From Vicinamibacteria bacterium (GTDB lineage Bacteria > Acidobacteriota > Vicinamibacteria > Fen-336), in the NCBI GenBank assembly GCA_025994075.1, contig JAMQGV010000049.1, positions 1-64,000 on the forward strand: DNA of 64,000 bases, written 5' to 3'. The position numbers were made by a program, and so were the translations under genes. The notes below the pieces were generated by a model, which saw only the letters and a list, made by a program, of their open reading frames with translations, searched no databases and had not been told where the DNA came from. Positions 21,443 through 31,989 of this stretch are shown here, in pieces (positions within the stretch are counted from its first letter, which is position 1; each line of letters starts with the position of its first letter).

Positions 21443-22362
21443 GCGAGGAGACGCCCGCGGCGCCCCGCAAGCCGCCCCTGAGCCGGGTCCAGGTCGTCGA
21501 GGTCGGCCCCCGCGACGGGCTGCAGAACGAGCCCACCGCGCTCGGCGTCGACGTGCGGGTCGCGTTCATCGAGGCGCTGCTCGACGCCGGGCTGTCGGTC
21601 GTCGAGGCCGGCGCCTTCGTTTCGCCGAAGTGGGTGCCGCAGATGGCGGGCTCGGCCGAGGTGCTGCGGCGGGTGCAGCGCGAGGGCGTGCGGCTGCCGG
21701 TGCTCGTCCCCAACCGCAAGGGCTACGAGGCGGCGCGCGAGGCCGGCGCCACCGAGATCGCGGTCTTCACCGCGGCCAGCGAGAGCTTCAACAAGAAGAA
21801 CATCAACGCCTCGATCGACGAGTCGTTCGCGCGCTTCGCGGAGTTCGTGCCCGACGCGAAGGCCGCCGGGCTGCGGGTGCGCGGCTACGTCTCGACCTGC
21901 TTCGGCTGCCCCTACGAAGGCGCCGTCGACGCGCGCAAGGCGGCCGAGGTGTGCGAGCGGCTGTTCGCCCAGGTCGGGTGCGACGAGATCTCGGTCGGCG
22001 ACACGATCGGAGTCGCGGTGCCGACCCAGGTCCACGAGGTGGTCGGGCGGCTGGCGCGGGTCGTGCCGGTCGACAGGATCGCCGTCCACTTCCACGACAC
22101 CCGGGGCACGGCGCTCGCCAACGTGCTGGCCGCGCTCGGCGAAGGCGTGCGCATCGTCGACAGCTCGGCGGGCGGCACCGGCGGCTGCCCCTACGCGCCG
22201 GGCGCCGCCGGCAACCTCGCGACCGAGGACCTCGTCTACATGCTGCACGGCATGGGCATCGAGACGGGCGTCGACCTCGGCAAGCTGGTCGTCGCCTCGC
22301 GCGGGCTGCAGACCCATCTCGGCCGCGAGCTGCCGGGCCGCTACCTGAAGGCCGCGCCGTAG
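21439..22362 (+). CDS. liuE: Hydroxymethylglutaryl-CoA lyase
   Basis: 307 residues from GTG 21439, overlapping the carrier-protein stop as GTGA. The TIM-barrel lyase motifs are all present: V-G-P-R-D-G-L-Q-N-E near the start, F-V-S-P-K-W-V-P-Q-M, the metal-binding H-F-H-D-T-R-G, and the signature G-G-T-G-G-C-P-Y-A-P-G-A-A-G-N with the catalytic Cys. It cleaves HMG-CoA to acetoacetate and acetyl-CoA, the last step of leucine breakdown, in the cytoplasm. It is the last gene of the operon; a GC hairpin follows. Confidence 0.93.
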   Translation: MSEETPAAPRKPPLSRVQVVEVGPRDGLQNEPTALGVDVRVAFIEALLDAGLSVVEAGAFVSPKWVPQMAGSAEVLRRVQREGVRLPVLVPNRKGYEAAREAGATEIAVFTAASESFNKKNINASIDESFARFAEFVPDAKAAGLRVRGYVSTCFGCPYEGAVDARKAAEVCERLFAQVGCDEISVGDTIGVAVPTQVHEVVGRLARVVPVDRIAVHFHDTRGTALANVLAALGEGVRIVDSSAGGTGGCPYAPGAAGNLATEDLVYMLHGMGIETGVDLGKLVVASRGLQTHLGRELPGRYLKAAP

Positions 22363-22364
22363 GC

Positions 22365-22381
22365 GCGGCGGCTCGCGCCGC
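22365..22381 (+). terminator. GC hairpin after the liu operon
   Basis: A 6-bp stem with a 5-nt loop directly follows the HMG-CoA lyase stop. There is no U-tract, so it is weak evidence for termination. Confidence 0.3.
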
Positions 22382-22407
22382 CGCCATCCATCGGCGTGGA
22401 CGGGAAC

Positions 22408-22436
22408 TTGTCGGGTGTTCCGGTCGTTGATATATC
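22408..22436 (+). promoter_or_regulatory. Promoter of the padR-permease pair
   Basis: TTGTCG (22408-22413) and TATATC (22431-22436) are separated by 17 bases, each matching four of six consensus positions. The expected transcription start falls at or just before ATG 22447, so the mRNA would be leaderless or almost so. Confidence 0.5.
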
Positions 22437-22448
22437 GGACACCGATAT
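22432..22448. promoter_or_regulatory. Palindromic PadR-type operator over -10 and start codon
   Basis: A perfect inverted repeat ATATCGG-ACA-CCGATAT covers most of the -10 hexamer and the first two bases of the padR start codon. Its place suggests autorepression by the PadR protein encoded directly downstream. Confidence 0.6.
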
Positions 22449-22815
22449 GCCGAAGACCGCCGCCGTCGCCCCGCTCCGCCCCGCCGGCCTGCCGACCGCC
22501 GCCCTGCACGTGCTGCTGGGCCTGGCCGACGGGCCCCGGCACGGCTACGCCATCAAGCAGGAGGTCGAGCGGGTCACCCGCGGCGCGATTCGCCTCGGCC
22601 CCGGCACGCTGTACGAGGCGCTGTCGCGGCTCGAGTCCCAGGGCCTGATCGAGGAGACCGCGAGCGAGCGCGGCGACGAAGCCGGCGCGCCGCGCCGCAC
22701 CTATCGCCTGACCCGGCCTGGCCTCGCCCTGGCGCGAGCGGAGGTCGAGCGCCTCGAGTCGCTGGTCGAGTGGGCGCGCGAGTCGCGGCTGCTGGCCGAG
22801 CGGGGCCGGCCGTGA
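22447..22815 (+). CDS. PadR-family transcriptional regulator
   Basis: 122 residues with a winged-helix fold of the PadR type: H-V-L-L-G-L-A-D-G-P-R-H-G-Y-A-I near 25-40, L-G-P-G-T-L-Y-E-A-L-S-R-L in the recognition helix region, then the wing with R-R-T-Y-R-L-T. A short C-terminal helix suits dimerisation. ATG 22447 is preferred because the promoter and operator end there and no Shine-Dalgarno is visible; in-frame GTGs upstream would place the operator inside the gene. The gene overlaps the ADOP permease gene by GTGA. PadR-ADOP pairs are common in Acidobacteriota, so this regulator probably controls itself and the permease. Confidence 0.88.
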   Translation: MPKTAAVAPLRPAGLPTAALHVLLGLADGPRHGYAIKQEVERVTRGAIRLGPGTLYEALSRLESQGLIEETASERGDEAGAPRRTYRLTRPGLALARAEVERLESLVEWARESRLLAERGRP

Positions 22816-25505
22816 ACGCCCCGCTGTGGGCGCGCCTCGCGCTGCGGGTCTGCGACGCGGAGTTCCGCCGCCGCCACGGCGCCGAACTGCTCGACACGGT
22901 GGCGCAGATGCGTGCCGAGCCGCGCTATGAGGGCCCTGCGGGAGCGCTGCGTCACTTCGCCGAAACCGGCGGCGACCTGGTCCGGCTCGCGGTCCGGCAG
23001 CGCTCGGCGGCGCTCACGGGTGTGGCGCGGTCCGGGTTCGACGCGTTCGCGGCCGGCCTGCGCGACCCCCGCTCCGCCGTCGAGGGCGTCGTCCACGACA
23101 CCTGGCTCGCGGCGCGGGCGCTGCGCCGGCGCAAGGCGTACGCGCTGACGGTGGCCGCGACCCTCGCCCTCGGCCTCGGCGCCCACCTCACGATCTTCAG
23201 CATCGCCCACGCCCTGCTCGGCACGCCGCTGCCGGGCGCCGACGGCGAGCGCCTCGTGGCGGTGGGCCTGCAGTCGTCCGCCTCGCCGGCGCCCTCCGCG
23301 CTCTCCGCGCCCGACGTGCGCGACCTGGCCGCCGCTGCGCCGTTCGAGTCGGTCGTCGCGGCGGCGGCCGACACCCTGCCGCTACGCGCCCCCGGCCGCG
23401 AGTCCACCGTCGCCGCCGTGACGATCGTGAGCCCCGGCTACTTCGAAGGACTGCGAGTCCGCATGCGGGCGGGCCGCGGCCTGTCCGGGCACGACGACGG
23501 CTTCGACGCGCTGGTCCTCTCGGACGCCGGGTGGGAACGCCACTTCCACCGCGACCCCGCGGCCATCGGCGCCGTCGTGCGTCTCGCGGGCCGCGACTTC
23601 ACCGTGCTCGGGATCACCGACCCGGCCTTCCCGGGCACGGTCGGTCCGGTGGAACTCGACGGCTACGTCTCGCTCGCCGCCTACGAGCGCGCCGTCCCGA
23701 CCGCGCGCGACTGGGTCCTCGATCGCGACGCCCGCAACCTGCGCACCATCGCGCGGCTGCGCGAGGGCATCGGCATCGAACAGGCGCAGGCGGCGATAGC
23801 ACCGCTCTCGGCGCGAATGGACGCGGAGCGCCGGCCGGCCTCGCGGGGCCAGCGGCTGGTGCTCCACCCCGAGCCGATGGCGCGGCTCGAGCCCGCGGCG
23901 CCCGTCTTCCTGCCCCCGGTCGCAGCGGTCTTCCTCGCCCTGGTCGGGCTGCTGGTGCTGGTCGCGATCGCCAACGTCGCGGGGCTGGCCCTGGCCCGCG
24001 TGCTCGACCGCCGCCGCGAGCTGGCGGTGCGGCTGGCGCTCGGCGCGGGCCGGCTGCGGCTGCTGCGGCCGCTGGTGCTCGAGTGCGTGCTGCTCGGGCT
24101 GGTCGGCGGCGGCCTCGGGCTGGGCCTCGCCTGGTTGGCCACGACGTGGCTCGGCGAACTGCGCCTCGCCAGCGACCTGCCGATCAGTTTCCGCCTGCGG
24201 CCCGACGCCCGCGTCTTCGCGGTCGGCCTCGCGCTGTCCGTGGCCGCGGGGCTGCTGGCGGGAGCGCTGCCCGGACTCGCGGTGCTGCGCACCGGTGCGG
24301 CCGGAGCGCTGCGCGAGCGGGGAGGCAGCGTGCTGCGCGGGCGCGCCCGCGCCGCCCTGGTCGTCGCCCAGGTCGCGGTGTCCGCCGCGCTGCTGGTCGC
24401 CGGGGCGCTCCTGCTGCAGAGCCTCGAGCACTTCCGCGGCATGGATCTCGGGTTCGCCCGCGACCATCGCGCGCTGGCCAACGTCAACGTGCGCCTGCGC
24501 GGGCTCGACCCGCAGCGCGGCGCGGCCTTCTTCGACGCCTGGCTCGAGCGGGCGAAGGCGCTGCCGGGCGTCACCCGCGCGAGCTACGCGAGCTTCGTCC
24601 CGATCGGCCTGAACAACGACGTGCGTGCGGCGCGGGCGGAGGGCGCACTCGCCGGGCGCGGCACCGCGGCCTGGACCAACGCCGTCGCCGAGGACTACCT
24701 CGCCGCGATGGGCATCCCGCTGCGCGCCGGCCGCGAGTTCGCGCCGACCGACGACGCCGGGGCCCCGCGGGTCGCGATCGTCAACGAGTCGCTGGCGCGC
24801 GAGCTGTGGCCCGGCCAGGAAGCGCTCGGCCGCCGGCTCGTGCTCGACGGCGAGGCCGAGCCGTTCACCGTGGTCGGCGTCGCCGCGGACTCGACCTACA
24901 ACCTGCCCGGCGAAACCCAGCGCTGGTGCGCCTACCTGCCGCTGCGGCAGAACTACCGTGCCGAGCGCCACCTGGTCGCCGTGACCGCCGGCCCCCCCGA
25001 GCCGCTCCTGCCGGAGCTCCGGCGGCTCGCGGCGGAACTGGACCCGGAGATGCCGGTCACGGACCTGCGCACGATGGAGGCTCACGTGCAGGGCGGCAAG
25101 GCCGCCTTCCTGTTCCGCATCGCGGGCGCCCTCACCGGCAGCTTCGGAGCGATCGGCTTCGCGCTGGCGGCGGTCGGCCTCTACGGCGCGCTCGCCTATG
25201 CGGTCGGACAGCGGGTGCCGGAACTCGCCGTTCGGCTGGCACTTGGCGCGACTGCGCGCCAACTCGCGACGGCGGTCGTGCGCGACGGACTGGTCCTGTG
25301 CACGCTGGGCCTGCTGTTCGGCCTGCCGCTCGCCTTCGGGCTCGCCCGCGCGCTCGAGAACCTGCTGGTCGGCGTCGCCGCCACCGACGTCGCGACCTAC
25401 GGCCTGGTCGCGCTGCTGCTGGCCGCCGGCGCGGCGCTGGCTGCGGGGCTGCCCGCGCTGCGCGCCAGCCGGGTGGATCCCGCGGTCTCGCTGCGCGCCG
25501 AGTAG
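22812..25505 (+). CDS. ADOP-type permease with N-terminal PadR-associated extension
   Basis: 897 residues from GTG 22812 (GTGA overlap with padR). Residues 1-90 form a soluble, helical extension (A-E-F-R-R-R-H-G-A-E-L-L) typical of ADOP proteins encoded next to PadR regulators and absent from the two other ADOPs here. Then follow the first helix (A-L-T-V-A-A-T-L-A-L-G-L-G-A-H), periplasmic core, FtsX domain, second core and a final FtsX domain ending R-V-D-P-A-V-S-L-R-A-E. It is an inner-membrane protein; transport direction and substrate are unknown. Pairing with PadR suggests induction by a small molecule, perhaps phenolic or toxic, as for other PadR targets. Confidence 0.87.
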   Translation: MNAPLWARLALRVCDAEFRRRHGAELLDTVAQMRAEPRYEGPAGALRHFAETGGDLVRLAVRQRSAALTGVARSGFDAFAAGLRDPRSAVEGVVHDTWLAARALRRRKAYALTVAATLALGLGAHLTIFSIAHALLGTPLPGADGERLVAVGLQSSASPAPSALSAPDVRDLAAAAPFESVVAAAADTLPLRAPGRESTVAAVTIVSPGYFEGLRVRMRAGRGLSGHDDGFDALVLSDAGWERHFHRDPAAIGAVVRLAGRDFTVLGITDPAFPGTVGPVELDGYVSLAAYERAVPTARDWVLDRDARNLRTIARLREGIGIEQAQAAIAPLSARMDAERRPASRGQRLVLHPEPMARLEPAAPVFLPPVAAVFLALVGLLVLVAIANVAGLALARVLDRRRELAVRLALGAGRLRLLRPLVLECVLLGLVGGGLGLGLAWLATTWLGELRLASDLPISFRLRPDARVFAVGLALSVAAGLLAGALPGLAVLRTGAAGALRERGGSVLRGRARAALVVAQVAVSAALLVAGALLLQSLEHFRGMDLGFARDHRALANVNVRLRGLDPQRGAAFFDAWLERAKALPGVTRASYASFVPIGLNNDVRAARAEGALAGRGTAAWTNAVAEDYLAAMGIPLRAGREFAPTDDAGAPRVAIVNESLARELWPGQEALGRRLVLDGEAEPFTVVGVAADSTYNLPGETQRWCAYLPLRQNYRAERHLVAVTAGPPEPLLPELRRLAAELDPEMPVTDLRTMEAHVQGGKAAFLFRIAGALTGSFGAIGFALAAVGLYGALAYAVGQRVPELAVRLALGATARQLATAVVRDGLVLCTLGLLFGLPLAFGLARALENLLVGVAATDVATYGLVALLLAAGAALAAGLPALRASRVDPAVSLRAE

Positions 25506-25514
25506 CGGCGCTCT

Positions 25515-25520
25515 TATACT
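25515..25520 (+). promoter_or_regulatory. -10 element for the S9 peptidase gene
   Basis: TATACT, 62 bases before ATG 25583. A GAGGTGA ribosome-binding site (25574-25580) also precedes that start, so this gene has an ordinary leader. Confidence 0.4.
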
Positions 25521-25582
25521 GTCGACTTCGCGCCGGACCGTGGGGGCTCCGCGCGCCGCAATCGCAGAGCCACGAGGTGACC

Positions 25583-27955
25583 ATGGTCCGATCCGCGCGG
25601 GCGACGCTCGCCCTGTCGTCGCTGCTCCTCCTCGCCCCTGGCGCCCGTGGCGCCGAGCCGTTCCCGCTGAGCGTCGACTCGATCATGCGGGGGCCGAAGC
25701 TGGTCGGCCACGAGCCCTCGGGCCTGCGCTGGTCGGGCGACTCGCAGCGGCTCTTCTTCGAGTGGAAGCAGCCGGGCGAAGACGAGGCCGCGACCTGGGT
25801 CGTCGCCCGCGCCGGCGGCGCGCCCCGGCGGCTCACCGAGGCGGAGCGCCGGCTGGCGCCCCCGGTGCGCGGGGAGTGGGACGGCGCGCGGCGTCGCGTG
25901 CTGTGGATCGACGACGGCGACGTGGTCCTGCTCGACACCGTCAGCGGCGAGCGCCGCGAGCTGACCCGCACCGCCGAGGCCGAGAGCGACGCCCGCTTCG
26001 CGCGCGGCGGCCGCGCCGTCACCTTCGTGCGCGGCGGCGGCTTCTACCTGCTGCCGCTCGAGGGCCCCGCCGGCCTCGTCCAGCTCGCCGAAGCCGGGCC
26101 GAAGAAGGAGGAGCCGAAGCTCTCCGACAGCCAGCGCTTCGTCCGCGACGAGGAGGCGAAGCTGCTGCAGTGGGTGGCCGAGGCGAAGCGCAAGCGCGAG
26201 AAGCGCGAGGCCGAGGAAAAGGCGCGGGCGCTGCCGCGGATCGACCTCCTGCCGAAGCAGTCGATCGCCGACGCCGTGCTCGTCCCCGGCGACCGCTACG
26301 CGCTGTTCCTGGTCCAGGAGCGCGGCGACGGCAAGGTGGCCGACGTGCCGCGCTACGTCTCCGAGTCCGGCTACACCGAAGCGGTGCCGACCCGCACCAA
26401 GGTGGGCGACGCCCAGAACCGGCAGCGCGTCGTGATCCTCGACCTGCACGAGAAGAAGGCGACCTGGGTCGCGGCGCCGTTCGCGGCGGAGCTTGCGCAG
26501 GCCCAGGCGGTTGCCGCCGACGAGAAGGACCCCGCGAAGAAGGACGCGCCGCAGCCCGAGAGCCTGGTCCAGTGGCGGATGCCGCTGGTCGGCGCCGACG
26601 GCGCCCACGTGATCGCCGACGTGCGGTCGACGGACTACGAGCAGCGCTGGGTGGTCCGCCTCGACCTCGCAGGCGGCGAGCCGCGGGTGCTGTTCCACGA
26701 CCGCGACGCGGCCTGGCTGCGCTTCTTCTTCGGCGGCGACGAACTGCGCCTGCACTCCGACGGGCGCCGCGCGTTCGTGCTCTCCGAGCGGACCGGCTTC
26801 ATGCACCTCTACGCGCTCGACCTCGCGGACCAGAAGCCCGAGCCGCGGGCGCTGACCAGCGGCGACTGGGAGATCACCGACCTCGCGCTCGCCGCCGACG
26901 GCCGCACCTTCCTGCTCGAGAGCACCGAGGCCAGCCCCTTCGAGCGCCACGCGTACGCGCTGCCGGTGGAGGGAGGGCCGCGCACGCGGCTGACGACGAA
27001 GCGCGGGGCGTGGAGCGTCGCCGCGGCGCCCGACGGGAAGTGGGCCGGGTTCATCCACTCGACCGGCAACCGCCCGCCCGAGGTTCACGTCGGCGCGCTG
27101 AAGGCCGGCGCGGCGGCGACGGCGGTCACGAAGTCGCCCACGGACGAGTGGCTGGCCGGGCCGTGGCTCGACCCGGAGCTCGTCCACTACACGGCCCGCG
27201 ACGGCGTGCGGGTGCCTGCCCGGCTCTACACGCCGGAGATGCTCGGCGCGCAGCGCGACCCGAAGCGGCCCGCGGTCGTCTTCGTCCACGGCGCGGGCTA
27301 CCTGCAGAACGCCCACCACTACTGGTCGGACTACTTCCGCGAGTACATGTTCCACCACCTGCTGGCGAGCCGCGGCTACGTGGTGCTCGACGTCGACTAC
27401 CGCGCGAGCGCGGGCCACGGTCGCGACTGGCGCACCGCGATCTACCGCCACATGGGCGGCAAGGACCTCGAGGACGTGATCGACGGTGCCCGGTACCTGG
27501 TCGAGGCCCACGGCGTGGCCTCGGACCGGATCGGCGTCTACGGCGGCAGCTACGGCGGCTTCATCACGCTGATGGCGCTGTTCACCTCGCCCGACACCTT
27601 CGCCGCCGGCGCGGCGCTGCGGCCGGTCACCGACTGGGCGCACTACAACCACCCCTACACCGCGAACATCCTGAACGAGCCGCAGCACGACGCCGAGGCG
27701 TACCGGCGCTCGTCGCCGATCCACTTCGCCGAAGGGCTGCGCGCGCCGCTCCTGATCTGCCACGGCCTGATGGACCTGAACGTGCACGCCCAGGACTCGA
27801 TCCGGCTCGCCCAGCGGCTGATCGAGCTGCGCAAGGAGAACTGGGAGCTGGCGCTCTACCCGGTCGAGGACCACGGCTTCGTCGAGGAGACGGGCTGGGC
27901 CGACGAGTACAAGCGCATCCTGAAGCTGTTCGAGACCCACCTGCGGCTGCGTTGA
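25583..27955 (+). CDS. Secreted S9 family peptidase (DPP-IV/prolyl oligopeptidase type)
   Basis: 790 residues with a signal peptide (A-R-G-A-E near 20-24). A beta-propeller region (about 40-540) is interrupted by a Lys/Glu-rich helical stretch (about 195-215, E-A-K-R-K-R-E-K-R-E). The hydrolase domain holds Ser656 in G-G-S-Y-G-G, Asp731 in G-L-M-D-L-N and His764 in D-H-G-F. The segment H-G-A-G-Y-L-Q-N-A-H-H-Y-W-S and L-D-V-D-Y-R-A-S-A-G-H-G-R-D-W fits bacterial DPP-IV-like enzymes. It would cleave peptides after proline or alanine in the periplasm or outside. Unlike the S9 enzyme at 8555-11221 it has no extra C-terminal domain. Confidence 0.9.
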   Translation: MVRSARATLALSSLLLLAPGARGAEPFPLSVDSIMRGPKLVGHEPSGLRWSGDSQRLFFEWKQPGEDEAATWVVARAGGAPRRLTEAERRLAPPVRGEWDGARRRVLWIDDGDVVLLDTVSGERRELTRTAEAESDARFARGGRAVTFVRGGGFYLLPLEGPAGLVQLAEAGPKKEEPKLSDSQRFVRDEEAKLLQWVAEAKRKREKREAEEKARALPRIDLLPKQSIADAVLVPGDRYALFLVQERGDGKVADVPRYVSESGYTEAVPTRTKVGDAQNRQRVVILDLHEKKATWVAAPFAAELAQAQAVAADEKDPAKKDAPQPESLVQWRMPLVGADGAHVIADVRSTDYEQRWVVRLDLAGGEPRVLFHDRDAAWLRFFFGGDELRLHSDGRRAFVLSERTGFMHLYALDLADQKPEPRALTSGDWEITDLALAADGRTFLLESTEASPFERHAYALPVEGGPRTRLTTKRGAWSVAAAPDGKWAGFIHSTGNRPPEVHVGALKAGAAATAVTKSPTDEWLAGPWLDPELVHYTARDGVRVPARLYTPEMLGAQRDPKRPAVVFVHGAGYLQNAHHYWSDYFREYMFHHLLASRGYVVLDVDYRASAGHGRDWRTAIYRHMGGKDLEDVIDGARYLVEAHGVASDRIGVYGGSYGGFITLMALFTSPDTFAAGAALRPVTDWAHYNHPYTANILNEPQHDAEAYRRSSPIHFAEGLRAPLLICHGLMDLNVHAQDSIRLAQRLIELRKENWELALYPVEDHGFVEETGWADEYKRILKLFETHLRLR

Positions 27956-27966
27956 GCGGGGCAGCG

Positions 27967-27972
27967 TAGAAT
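27967..27972 (+). promoter_or_regulatory. -10 element TAGAAT for the receiver-kinase gene
   Basis: TAGAAT, 11 bases before ATG 27984, with no recognisable -35 or Shine-Dalgarno. It is consistent with a leader of only a few bases. Confidence 0.45.
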
Positions 27973-27983
27973 CCGCCGCATCC

Positions 27984-29437
<1,454 letters not shown>

Positions 29438-29441
<4 letters not shown>

Positions 29442-30166
29442 AAGTACAGGCGCACGCCGGCGCCGAGCGCGAAGCCGCCGGCGTCGATCTCCAGCGTGCC
29501 CTCGGGCGGCGTGTCGAGCTCCACGGTGGCGCCGCTGAAGCGCCCCTGCACGCCGATGCCGAACTTCGCGCCGACCCGGTAGTCGACCGAGAGCCCCGCG
29601 TTGAAGCCCACCTTCGACGCCGAGCGCGAGACGGCCGTGGCCGGCAGCACGCTGACCGAGTCGTACGGGTAGGCGTGGGTGTACTGCGGGCGGTCGAGCA
29701 CGTCGGCCTCGACGTTGAACAGCGTGGCACCCGCGAAGCCGACGACCTCCCACTTCGGTCCGCGCTTGCCGTAGACGAGGTCGAGGTGGATCGCCGTCTC
29801 GGTCAGCGAGACGCCGTCCTGCTCGCCGCTCGCCGAGCGGTGGCGGTTCAGGTACAGCGGGTGGGGAAAGGCCGCGGTGTAGCGCAGGCTCCCGTCGCGC
29901 GACCCGAACGCGGCGGCGAGCTGCAGCCCGATTCCGCTCTTCAGCCGGTACTCGATCCCGATCTCGCCGCCGGGCCCCGCGTCGAACGCGTAGTCGACGT
30001 CGACCGAGCCGTCCTCGGCGAACTCGCGGAAGGCGCGGCTCTCGCTGGCCTCGACCTTGGCCGTGTTGAACACGCCGCTCGCCCAGGCCCGGCCTTCGCC
30101 GGCCCGGGCGGGGGCGGCGACGAAGATCGCGACCGCCAGCGCGACTCCCAGATGCGCGCGCGTCAT
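29438..30166 (-). CDS. Outer-membrane beta-barrel protein
   Basis: 242 residues: a signal peptide (cleavage after A-R-A-G, about residue 23), then alternating polar and hydrophobic strands with many aromatic girdle residues, ending in V-R-L-Y-F. A C-terminal Phe is the usual Bam-recognition feature of outer-membrane barrels. The size suggests an eight- to ten-stranded barrel of the OmpA/OmpW kind. It follows the M4 protease gene with a one-base overlap (TGATG), so the two are co-translated; it might anchor, export or be a target of the protease. No family is recognised. Confidence 0.68.
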
Positions 30167-31785
30167 CACTGCACCCCCACCGCGGTCCAGGCGTCGCGGA
30201 TCGCTCGTTCGACGTTGGAGCCGGCGCCGTAGAGGTCGCGCGCCGACTGCAGGGTGGCCGCGCGGGCCGCCGCGAAGTCCGCCGACGGCGGCAGCATCGC
30301 GGTGAAGGCGCGGAAGAACACCTTCTCCACCTGCTCGCGGTTGGCGAGCCCGACGCCGGTCACCGACAGCCCGGAGACGCGGTTGCGGCCGCCTTCGATC
30401 GCCAGGTAGAAGGCGTGGTTGGGAATGCCCGAGTTGATGTGCACGCCGCCGTTGTCCTCGCTGCCCGTGAAGCGCACCGAATAGTGGTCGGGGTCGCCGT
30501 AGGCCGCGGGGTTCGCCATCGAGCGGATGCCGCCGGGCGTGATCGCGTCTTCGGCCAGCAGCCAGTCGGCGCGCAGCAGCCCCGACCCGGCCTCCTGGTG
30601 GAAGAACTCGGCGCCGGCCGCGATGATGTCCGAGAAGCTCTCGTTGAGCGCGCCGGGCTCGCCGAAGTAGATCAGCGCCGAGGTGAAGTCGGTGACCCCG
30701 TGGGCCAACTCGTGGGCGACCACGTCGAGCGCGGCCGACCAGTAGTTGACCCGCTGGCCCGTGGTGAGCTGCAGGTTCGAGGGCAGGCCCTCGCCGTAGA
30801 CCATGATCCCGTCGCAGCAGTAGAAGGCGTTCAGGTAGAAGGTGCTGATCACGGAATCGGAGTAGCCGAAGATGTCGCTGCGGTTGACCGGGTGGACCAG
30901 CGACAGGATGCGCCCGTTCTGATCGTCCAGGCCGCGGCGGCCGAAGCGCTTGTAGAGGTAGTCGTAGGTGTAGCCCGCGTAGGCGTGGGCGTCGACGACC
31001 GCGCCGTCGGTCCACACGTTGTCGGCGTCGGCGGCGAGGTCCGACTGCCCGAGCGCGACCTGCCCGTTCAGGAACTGCAGGGTGCGGCCCAGGTTGCCGC
31101 GCATGTCGAACGTGCGCAGCCGCGGCGGCCGCAACTGGTCGTCGGCCAGGAAGCCGCCGCTGCCCGACAGCACGCTCATCTTCTTGGGGTCGGAGAGCAC
31201 CCCGGTGCCGTTGCCGACCGCCGACTGCCACTGCAGGTTCGAGTACTCGAACAGCGTCTCGCCGCTGATCGCGTCGAGGAACAGCATGCGGATGTCGAAG
31301 CCGCCGTCGCCCGTCGTGTGGGCCTCGGCGCGCCAGGCGAGCGCGTAGCCCGATTCGCGCGGCAGCACGGTCAGCACCGGCGCCTCGCCGACCGGCAGCA
31401 CCAGGCCGCGCGCGGCGATCGCGGCCTCGGCGTCCCGCGCGCCGAGCTTCGGCGCCACGTCGAGCTCGATGCCCTCGTAGAAGGTGCCGAACACCGAGAT
31501 CGTCTCCGCCTCGGTGCGCTGTCGGACCAGCTCGCCGCCCCACACCGGCACCCCGCGGTGGAGCTGGGCGAAACGCTCGTGGACGCGCCCGGGCATCAGC
31601 TCGTCGGCTCGCGACTGGCGCAGCCGCAACTCGCCCTGCGCCTCCAGCCGGCCGACCCGGAAGTCCCAGTCCGACAGGGCCGCGCCGCTGCCCGCGGCCA
31701 CCCGCCGGGTGCCGGGCGGGTCGGCGGCCTGCGCGCTGCTGGCCCCGAGGGCGAGCGCGATCGCGATCCAGAGCGTCTTCTGCAT
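30166..31785 (-). CDS. M4 family (thermolysin-like) secreted metalloprotease
   Basis: 539 residues. Signal peptide 1-21 (A-Q-A-A-D); an FTP/PepSY-like propeptide covers about 40-210. The catalytic domain has H358-E-L-A-H362 in V-V-A-H-E-L-A-H-G-V, then N-E-S-F-S-D-I about 20 residues later supplying the third ligand, and the C-terminal active-site segment G-G-V-H-I-N-S-G-I-P-N-H-A-F-Y. It is a zinc endopeptidase made as a zymogen and exported. AAGGAG lies about nine bases before ATG 31785. The gene is divergent from pckG and leads a two-gene operon with the barrel protein. Confidence 0.93.
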   Translation of the reverse strand: MQKTLWIAIALALGASSAQAADPPGTRRVAAGSGAALSDWDFRVGRLEAQGELRLRQSRADELMPGRVHERFAQLHRGVPVWGGELVRQRTEAETISVFGTFYEGIELDVAPKLGARDAEAAIAARGLVLPVGEAPVLTVLPRESGYALAWRAEAHTTGDGGFDIRMLFLDAISGETLFEYSNLQWQSAVGNGTGVLSDPKKMSVLSGSGGFLADDQLRPPRLRTFDMRGNLGRTLQFLNGQVALGQSDLAADADNVWTDGAVVDAHAYAGYTYDYLYKRFGRRGLDDQNGRILSLVHPVNRSDIFGYSDSVISTFYLNAFYCCDGIMVYGEGLPSNLQLTTGQRVNYWSAALDVVAHELAHGVTDFTSALIYFGEPGALNESFSDIIAAGAEFFHQEAGSGLLRADWLLAEDAITPGGIRSMANPAAYGDPDHYSVRFTGSEDNGGVHINSGIPNHAFYLAIEGGRNRVSGLSVTGVGLANREQVEKVFFRAFTAMLPPSADFAAARAATLQSARDLYGAGSNVERAIRDAWTAVGVQ

Positions 31786-31989
31786 GGCCTGGCTCCTTAG
31801 ATGGACCTGCCGGCCCGCGACCGGGCAGGACTCCCGATCGTAACCGGAACGGCGGGCGGCCGGCTTTCCCGACCTGCCGCCCAGGACCTAAAATCCGGCT
31901 TTTACGCCCAGGCTCCCCCGGGGGCCGGCGCATCCCGTCCCCGGCTTCCGGCGCGAACCGGGACCGACACTTCCGAGGAACACGAAGAC
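31786..31989. promoter_or_regulatory. Divergent intergenic region between M4 protease and pckG
   Basis: 204 bases without a gene. TAAAAT (31889-31894) is a -10 candidate for pckG and would give a leader of about 90 nt with GAGGAA before the ATG. I see no clear -10 for the protease strand. Confidence 0.35.

Noticed and set aside
22396..22446. An earlier in-frame GTG start for PadR
   Set aside because: It would place the operator and promoter inside the gene and adds residues not typical of PadR N-termini.
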